Source: an uncultured Oscillospiraceae bacterium (GTDB lineage: Bacteria; Bacillota; Clostridia; Oscillospirales; Ruminococcaceae). Taken from it: a DNA stretch of 27,137 nucleotides. Below, one piece after another: positions 21,923 through 27,137 of the stretch. The stretch is taken from assembly GCA_910587465.1 (NCBI GenBank), contig CAJUMS010000032.1, forward strand, positions 1 to 27,137, given 5' to 3'. Within the stretch, counting starts at the first letter, position 1. Each line of letters begins with the position of its first letter. The notes below the pieces were generated by a model, which saw only the letters and a list, made by a program, of their open reading frames with translations, had not been told where the DNA came from and made no database searches. The position numbers were made by a program, and so were the translations under genes.

Positions 21923-24673
21923 ATGAAAGATCATACCCACAGCTACACTCTAAACTATATCATCACCGCTGCCGATGAATGTCTGAACAGCATTTTTCTG
22001 CGCGACCAATATGGAAAGGTGATACTGCCAATGACGCTTATCGCGAGGCTGGACGCTGTTCTCGAGGATACAAAGCACGAAGTCCTTGCCGCCGCGAAAG
22101 TCACGGACGATTGGACGGAGCTTTGTGCGGCGGCTCGTCAGCCGTTCTGCAACAAGGCTCCTCTCGATCTTAAGGCTGTCGGACAGAGCAACGACAACAA
22201 GATATTAAAGGCGCGTTTTGCGGAATACCTAAACGGCTTTTCTCCGAATGTTACGGAAATCCTGGGGCTTTTCGGCTTTGGCGCAGTCATTGATAAAATA
22301 TCAGAAACGGGAGTACTGCGCGTACTTATTGATAAGTTCACCTCTAAGTGGATAGGTCTCAGTCCAAATCCCACTTACAAGAATTCCGAGCGCACGGAGG
22401 AACTGTTCCCGGGACTTGACAGCCGCCGGATGAGCGGGCTTTTTATGGAATTGGCAGGGCTGTCGGACGAGAACGTCATTGAGGGGCAAACTCCGAACGA
22501 CGTAACGGAGCTTATGGCGGATCTGGTTTTCGTGCCTGTTGCCGGCAGGATAGAGGACGGAGAATATTCAGTCTACGACGGGGCTTGCGCACTAGGAGAA
22601 CTCTTAGTTGCCTCGGACGATCGTCTGCGCGAACTGGGTAAAGCCGCAAAGAAAAGTGTTTCCGCGCATATTTTCGGGCAGGAAGCTAATCCCGAATTCT
22701 ATGCTATATGCAAAGCGGCATTCCTGCTGAACTCTGAAAATACCGCCGCAAATATCACGTTCGGCTCGGCGCTCTCCGCAGACGGCAACACCGAGAGCAG
22801 GTTCGATTTTATGATCTCCTGTCCTCCTCATGGGAAAAGCTGGAAAGCGGATTTCGACAAAATGAGCGTCGACGGACGAGTTAACGACGACCGATTTGTC
22901 GACCGCGGCAAGCAGCAGGTGAATTTAATTCCCGGAACACGCGACGGACAGCTGCTGTATCTGCTGAACAACGTATCGAAAATGAAGGAAACTCCGCTCG
23001 GCAGCAGGATAGCCGAGGTCCACGGCGGACCGCTGCTGTTCTCGGGTATCGCGGGGAGCGCGGAGAGCAACGCGCGGAGATATCTTATCGAACGTGATCT
23101 TATCGAGGCAATAATCGCGCTGCCAAAAAATATCTTTTACGGCTCGGGGAACTCGGCGTTTATTATCGTGCTCTCCAACCGCAAGGAGGAGCGCCGCAGG
23201 GGAAAAATTCAACTTATAAACGCGTCGGCTATGAAGTCTCAACTGTTCAAGTCGGTCGGCAGAAAAAGCTGCGAGCTCAACGAAAATATCCGCCGTGAGA
23301 TACTTCGGATATATACGGATATGGAAGAAAGCGAGGTCAGCCACATCGTCGGCGGAGACGAATTCTGCTATTGGGCGGTTGCGGTCGAAAGTCCTCTCAG
23401 GCAGAGAGTGACCGTAAATACCGATACGATCAAGGAAACTCTGTCGATGTTCAAAAACATGTACGGTGTGGATATCGGTCACGAAAATGACGGACCGCCC
23501 GAGGTTGACGCAGCCGATATTTTGTCCTATGCGAGCACAAATCCTACGATACGTGAAATAAGAACTCCGAAAACGTGGGACGAGGTACAGTTCGAGCAGG
23601 TGTATCATGTGTATATGCGGATATTGCTTGATATGATGCGCGAGGAACCGTATATGGACTATGACCGATTTCTTGAGAAGTTTCTCGCTCACCCGCTGTA
23701 CGCGAAAAACTCCGAGCGTTTCAACGATTATGAGGACTTTATGTACCCGCTCCTCGAAAAAGACCCGAACGCCGGAATCGTTACACGCGGCGGGAAACCT
23801 GTTTCCGATCCCGACCTAAGAGTCGTAAAATGTATTCCCTTTACATACGAGGGCGGTCCCGATGCGTTTCTGAAAAACGAAATAACTCCGCACAACCCGT
23901 ATGCATGGATAAACCTTGCAGCGACGAGAACAGGCTGCGAAATCAACTTCTCGAAGCACTTCTTCAAGCCGAAAAAGCTGCGCAGTGCAAGTGTGATCAT
24001 TGAAGAGATCAGGCAGCTTGAAAACGGGATCGTTCAGCTCGGAAACGAGCATTTTGCAAAAAAAATTTACATAAAAGCGGAAGAAAGGCGCAGCAATGCC
24101 GCAAAGCGTGAACTTATAACTCTCGACAACGCGGCATCGGAACAATTTAAAAAAAACACGGGCTTGGCGGAAAGGAACGTTCTGTTGCTGAACGACGGTA
24201 AGATCGTGAAAAAGGATATAAAGCTCTCCGACGGCGAGCTTGCGTCAGCTTACGAGAATTATCAGATAGTGTTCCCGGGGAACATTATTCTGCGGCTCAC
24301 AGAATTCCGCGGCGGGCAGACAGGAAACCGCGTCGGGCTTGTGACCGAACAAGGCATCATTTCCTCGTCGTATGTGTGCCTAAAAGTAATGGATAATATT
24401 CTGCCCGAATATCTGTATTTGCAGCTCCATATTGCCGATATTTCGCACGCCTTTTTCGAACTCGGAGGAGGTCTGCGCAGAAATCTCAGCTTTAAGGATA
24501 TCGCAAAAATGACGGTGAGCGTTATCCCGCTCGCGGATCAGGAGGCTGTCGTTGAGACCGTCCGCGGGATAAACGCGCCCGTATTGTCCGCGATCGAAAA
24601 GCTGAACGCGGCTGCAGCTGCGTTAAAGGAGCTTGAAAACTCGCTTATTGCCGAGGCTATTGGGGATCTTTGA
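21923..24673 (+). CDS. HsdM-like/HsdS-half fusion with degenerate methylase motifs
   Basis: 916 residues from ATG 21923 (AAAGGAA in front; an upstream frame extension overlapping LysR is rejected). Residues about 8-130 match the HsdM N-terminal domain (RDQYGKVILPMTLIARLDAV), about 150-500 the N6-adenine methylase core (IFGQEANPEFYAICKA; DLIEAIIALPKNIFYGSGNS), about 500-690 a helical region, and about 730-916 one HsdS target-recognition domain with its coiled-coil end (LRRNLSFKDIAKMTVSVIPL). Motif I, normally DPxxGTGG, is DGACALGE (219-226); motif IV, normally NPPF, is CPPH (300-303), losing the catalytic Asn. No hsdR or second hsdS is present. It is therefore probably unable to methylate but still a DNA-binding protein. 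Open frame and good codon structure argue for selection. Confidence 0.85.
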   Translation: MKDHTHSYTLNYIITAADECLNSIFLRDQYGKVILPMTLIARLDAVLEDTKHEVLAAAKVTDDWTELCAAARQPFCNKAPLDLKAVGQSNDNKILKARFAEYLNGFSPNVTEILGLFGFGAVIDKISETGVLRVLIDKFTSKWIGLSPNPTYKNSERTEELFPGLDSRRMSGLFMELAGLSDENVIEGQTPNDVTELMADLVFVPVAGRIEDGEYSVYDGACALGELLVASDDRLRELGKAAKKSVSAHIFGQEANPEFYAICKAAFLLNSENTAANITFGSALSADGNTESRFDFMISCPPHGKSWKADFDKMSVDGRVNDDRFVDRGKQQVNLIPGTRDGQLLYLLNNVSKMKETPLGSRIAEVHGGPLLFSGIAGSAESNARRYLIERDLIEAIIALPKNIFYGSGNSAFIIVLSNRKEERRRGKIQLINASAMKSQLFKSVGRKSCELNENIRREILRIYTDMEESEVSHIVGGDEFCYWAVAVESPLRQRVTVNTDTIKETLSMFKNMYGVDIGHENDGPPEVDAADILSYASTNPTIREIRTPKTWDEVQFEQVYHVYMRILLDMMREEPYMDYDRFLEKFLAHPLYAKNSERFNDYEDFMYPLLEKDPNAGIVTRGGKPVSDPDLRVVKCIPFTYEGGPDAFLKNEITPHNPYAWINLAATRTGCEINFSKHFFKPKKLRSASVIIEEIRQLENGIVQLGNEHFAKKIYIKAEERRSNAAKRELITLDNAASEQFKKNTGLAERNVLLLNDGKIVKKDIKLSDGELASAYENYQIVFPGNIILRLTEFRGGQTGNRVGLVTEQGIISSSYVCLKVMDNILPEYLYLQLHIADISHAFFELGGGLRRNLSFKDIAKMTVSVIPLADQEAVVETVRGINAPVLSAIEKLNAAAAALKELENSLIAEAIGDL

Positions 24674-24989
24674 TCCATGAGCAGTCTTCCGCAAAATATC
24701 CGAAACCGAATATGCCGCTGAAGCTGCTGTCCGAAACGTGACATATCACGTCGTCCGCCATAACGATATCGCCTCTTTCCACGTGCGGTAGATCGCCGTC
24801 AAGACGATAGTATGTGATCTCTATACCGGATTCATCTTATCCCAATGACCAATCCAAAACCGTTTATATAATCCTGGACATAAACGCCCTCCCCCGGCGA
24901 TACCGCGTATACCTCCGCTCCGTAAGGCGCGGGGGTTATTTTTCGTTTTCGGAAAACGCTTTTGAGAAGTTGTCAACCAAGTCTGTCAC
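24657..24989 (-). pseudogene. LytM/M23-like peptidase fold, frameshifted remnant
   Basis: Minus strand. From GTG 24989 the frame reads TDLVDNFSKAFSENEK and stops; a shift near the A5/C5 runs (about 24930-24940) continues TPAPYGAEVYAVSPGEGVYV and QDYINGFGLVIGI; a second shift near 24836 restores the first frame, SGIEITYYRLDGDLPHVERG, DIVMADDVICHVSDSS, ending in TAG at 24659. The order GAxVYAxxxGxV - YINGFG - ITYYRLD - VERGDIVxxDDVI follows the M23/LytM fold, but the HxH zinc motif is missing (FGFGYF instead). Two frame breaks and lack of a signal peptide make it a dead gene. Its end overlaps the last codons of the hsdM-like gene. Fold call is moderate. Confidence 0.5.
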
Positions 24990-25061
24990 CAATTACTCCC
25001 GAATAACATAAAATTTATCAGCGACGATATGTTGCGCAAATAATACAGAAAGGAAGATTTT

Positions 25062-25226
25062 ATGGATATAATCAGATCTCCGAAGCGCGTGGGATACGCA
25101 TTCGTACCCATGCAACGAATGGAAAAGGTCTACTCGCCCAACAAGGCAATGCGGGCGGGAACGATTTTCCCCGAATTGAACATTACCATTGACGAATACG
25201 AGAGGGGGCTGTACAATGGGAAATAA
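25062..25226 (+). CDS. cotJA: Spore coat associated protein CotJA
   Basis: 54 residues: MDIIRSPKRVGYAFVPMQRM, then EKVYSPNKAMRAGTIFPELN and ITIDEYERGLYNGK. The AMxxGTxFPEL and YxRGLY elements are diagnostic of CotJA, a small inner-coat protein. ATG lies behind AAAGGAAG. The gene overlaps cotJB by 11 bases and heads the cotJABC operon. No sigma-A promoter is visible between 24990 and 25061; expression by a mother-cell sigma factor is expected from other species but I could not assign the boxes. Confidence 0.93.
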   Translation: MDIIRSPKRVGYAFVPMQRMEKVYSPNKAMRAGTIFPELNITIDEYERGLYNGK

Positions 25227-25566
25227 TATGAACCGCCGCCCTGTTAACAATCATAATCATGTTCATAATCCCGCTATGCATAATAACGCTCATAACACCG
25301 CACGCAACAGCAACAACACCGACGCGAGCTGCGAGGAGCTTATGCGCGCGATCATGGAGGCGGATTTCTTCGCTCAGGACCTTAAGCTTTACCTCGATAC
25401 CCACCCCGACGATACCAGAGCCGTTGAAATGTTCCGAGAGGCTGTCAATCAGTCCAAAGCGTGCAAGGCTGCATTTGAGGATGCGTTCTATCCGCTGACC
25501 GCATCAAGCGCAGGAATGAACGGGACATGGGACTGGCCTGAGGGCGTATGGCCTCCGTTTAACTAA
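25216..25566 (+). CDS. cotJB: Spore coat protein CotJB
   Basis: 116 residues from ATG 25216, with GAGGGGG eight bases before it (inside cotJA). The C-terminal part is the CotJB domain: LMRAIMEADFFAQDLKLYLD, THPDDTRAVEMFREAV and the ending WDWPEGVWPPFN. The first ~35 residues are unusually rich in Asn and His (NNHNHVHNPAMHNNAHNTAR), not part of the core domain, which is normally about 75-90 residues. CotJB is a coat component that accompanies the CotJC catalase. A TTG start nine codons earlier is unlikely. Confidence 0.93.
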   Translation: MGNNMNRRPVNNHNHVHNPAMHNNAHNTARNSNNTDASCEELMRAIMEADFFAQDLKLYLDTHPDDTRAVEMFREAVNQSKACKAAFEDAFYPLTASSAGMNGTWDWPEGVWPPFN

Positions 25567-25582
25567 GGAATGAGGTGAAATT

Positions 25583-26152
25583 ATGTTTATATTCGAGAAA
25601 AGAACCCAGATTCCCGTCTGCATCAAGAACAGAAACCCTCATCTTGCGAGCATTATACTATCGCAGTATGGCGGACCTGACGGTGAACTTTCAGCGTCGC
25701 TGCGCTATTTGTCTCAGCGCTTTACCATGCCCGACAATAAGGGAAAGGCTCTACTTACAGATATCGGCACTGAAGAGCTTGCTCATTTGGAGATTATTGG
25801 CAGCATCGTAGGTCAGCTTACCGATGGTGAGGGCGCTAAAAGCTTTGACAAATACGGAAACGGCGATTATTACGTAGATCACGCTAACGCCGTATATCCC
25901 GCAAACGCTGCCGGCGTTCCGTTTACAGCTGCGTATCTCCAGTCCAAGGCAGACCCTATCGCCGATCTTGTCGAGAATTTAGCCGCAGAACAGAAAGCGC
26001 GCGCTACTTACGACAACATACTCCGCTTGAGCGACGATCCCGATGTCAACGAGGTGATCAAGTTCCTGCGCGAGCGCGAGGTAGTACACTTCCAAAGGTT
26101 TGGCGAGCTGCTCAACTTCTATCAAGAGCAGATCGAGAACTGCGCAAAATAA
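25583..26152 (+). CDS. cotJC: Manganese catalase-like spore coat protein CotJC
   Basis: 189 residues, the standard CotJC length. A four-helix ferritin-like fold carries the dimanganese ligands: Glu35 (GELSASLRYL), Glu65 and His68 (TEELAHLE), Glu136 (AEQKARATY), Glu166 and His169 (REREVVHF). It degrades hydrogen peroxide and is built into the spore coat. It starts with ATG behind GAGGTGA, 16 bases after cotJB, and ends at a strong bidirectional terminator. All key residues are present, so catalase activity is likely. Confidence 0.95.
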   Translation: MFIFEKRTQIPVCIKNRNPHLASIILSQYGGPDGELSASLRYLSQRFTMPDNKGKALLTDIGTEELAHLEIIGSIVGQLTDGEGAKSFDKYGNGDYYVDHANAVYPANAAGVPFTAAYLQSKADPIADLVENLAAEQKARATYDNILRLSDDPDVNEVIKFLREREVVHFQRFGELLNFYQEQIENCAK

Positions 26153-26172
26153 AGCATTTACTCTATTGTGAA

Positions 26173-26212
26173 AAAAGTGGTGTCAAGAAAAAACATGACA
26201 CCACTTTTATAT
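26173..26212. terminator. Bidirectional terminator between cotJC and rarA
   Basis: AAAAGTGGTGTCA (26173-26185) pairs perfectly over 13 bases with TGACACCACTTTT (26196-26208), loop of 10. A-run before and T-run after allow it to end both convergent transcripts. Confidence 0.88.
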
Positions 26213-26221
26213 GTGTATAAT

Positions 26222-27089
26222 TTATTCTCCCTTTATTTTGTCACGGTACTCCTTTGCGGCGCGTTCCAGCTTATTGTCGCCAAAGTGATAGTACACCTTA
26301 TCCTTGAGGTTATCGGGAAGATACTGCTGTTTAACGTAATGGTTAGGGTAGTCGTGAGGATAGAGGTAATGCTGACCGCGTATCTCAGCATCCGCGCCGT
26401 CGTAATGCACGTTCTGCAAATGGCGTGGGAAATCGCCCGTCGCGCCGTTGCGGACGTCAGCTAACGCCTCGTCCATCGCGAGATACGCGCTGTTTGACTT
26501 AGGCGAGGTCGCGAGCAGGACTATCGCGTCGCCGAGCGGAATACGTGCCTCGGGAAGTCCGAGCTGCATTGCGCTGTCAACAAACGCCTTGACTATTGGG
26601 ATAGCCTGCGGATAAGCAAGTCCTATATCCTCCGCCGCTATAACAAGCAGCCGCCTTGACAGCGAAATGATATCGCCCGCGTCGATAAGCCGAGCTGCGT
26701 AGTGCAGCGCTGCGTTCTCATCCGAGCCGCGAATCGACTTCTGGAGCGCTGACAGCAGATCGTAATGCTGATCGCCGTCACGGTCGTAGCGCATATTGCT
26801 GCGCTGGGTAAGCTCCCGCGCAACGTCAAGATCTACCCTGCCGTCCTTTGCCGAGAGAGCGCACAGCTCTACCGTATTCAAGCACTTGCGGACGTCGCCG
26901 CCTACACCGTGACAGATATATTGCACGGCTTCGTCGGAGATATCGTATTCGGTGCCGTTTTCCCTGCCTATCTCGGCAAAGCCGCGGCGCACCGCTTTTT
27001 CCATTTCGTCGGGCATCACGGGCTTGAACTCAAACACCGTACTGCGCGATAGAATGGCGTTGTAAACATAAAAATACGGGTTTTCGGTA
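26222..27089 (-). CDS. rarA: Replication-associated recombination protein RarA (MgsA), C-terminal part
   Basis: 289 genuine residues, from TENPYFYVYNAILSRSTVFE to the stop at 26222. That start matches the RarA/MgsA 'ATTENPxFxxNxALLSRxxV' segment with its arginine; then come the AAA+ lid (ISDEAVQYICHGVGGDVRKC) and the tetramerisation domain (DALSAL-like HYDLLSALQKSIRGSDENAA, AAEDIGLAYPQAIPI, LGLPEARIPLGDAI, HYLYPHDYPNHYVKQQYLPD). RarA acts at stalled replication forks. About 140 N-terminal residues with Walker A and B are missing because the sequence runs into adapter DNA at 27090; an apparent ATG at 27127 lies inside the adapter and is false. The gene itself need not be damaged. Confidence 0.93.
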
Positions 27090-27137
27090 AGATCGGAAGA
27101 GCACACGTCTGAACTCCAGTCACTCACTCGAATCTCG
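27090..27137 (+). other. Illumina TruSeq adapter with index (artefact)
   Basis: 27090-27123 equals the 34-base TruSeq read-1 3' adapter that begins AGATCGGAAGAGC; 27124-27131 (TCACTCGA) occupies the 8-base index position and 27132-27137 (ATCTCG) is the start of the following P7 segment. Not genomic. It translates into a false SDWSSDVCSSDL peptide fused to RarA. Confidence 0.98.

Noticed and set aside
25021..25061. Possible sigma-E boxes before cotJA (GATATG and AATACAGA)
   Set aside because: Spacing is too short for the consensus; not reported as a promoter although mother-cell expression is expected.

Overview
The window reads as a chromosome fragment of a spore-forming gut Firmicute of the Ruminococcaceae/Oscillospiraceae type, probably assembled from short-read data. 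The evidence is a YabP/YabQ/DivIC/RqcP/MazG/SpoVB-like sporulation block, a complete cotJABC operon, a DnaD-DnaC primosome pair, strong AGGAGG ribosome sites and many textbook sigma-A promoters (TTGACA-17-TATAAT). No genus can be fixed from the sequence alone. The last 48 bases (27090-27137) are not genomic: they are a TruSeq read-through adapter with its index.

Layout. 1-1.5 kb: a minus-strand pair of a U32 peptidase (cut by the window start) and a ZapA-like protein with a very long coiled coil. 1.7-3.1 kb: citrate synthase (minus). 3.4-6.5 kb: dnaD, dnaC and a 6-phosphofructokinase (plus). 6.6 kb: initiator tRNA-fMet, followed by about 1.3 kb of eroded non-coding DNA. 8.0-10.4 kb: an S1-domain RNA-binding protein, then a TetR regulator overlapping a CPBP intramembrane protease. 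10.5-12.0 kb: cardiolipin synthase (minus). 12.3-16.7 kb (minus): flippase, mazG, HU, rqcP, yabP, yabQ, divIC, in the order known from the Bacillus yabM-divIC region. 16.8-17.7 kb: an XRE repressor with two duplicated small membrane proteins, whose promoter carries three copies of a CCAAG-N4-CTTGG palindrome. 17.8-19.8 kb: a lipoprotein esterase of the CE2 type and a ComEA-like protein.

19.9-25.0 kb is the accessory, decaying part. It has a promoter and a long structured leader ending in a terminator, then the frameshifted remains of a membrane protein joined directly to the last 48 codons of an ABC-transporter ATPase, then a flavodoxin broken at both ends. Next comes an intact divergent LysR regulator, and behind it an intact 916-codon fusion of a type I methylase-like M domain to a half HsdS. 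In that fusion both signature motifs of the methylase are lost (DPxxGTGG is replaced by DGACALGE, NPPF by CPPH). A frameshifted LytM/M23-like remnant follows on the other strand. 25.06-26.15 kb: cotJA (54 aa), cotJB and cotJC. 26.2-27.1 kb: the C-terminal part of rarA, broken by the adapter.

Functionally the window mixes growth housekeeping (replication restart and helicase loading, glycolysis, citrate entry, nucleotide sanitation, ribosome quality control, division) with spore-coat and cortex genes. The most unusual system is the LysR plus pseudo-methylase pair among decayed neighbours; the cleanest new regulatory circuit is the XRE operator triplet.
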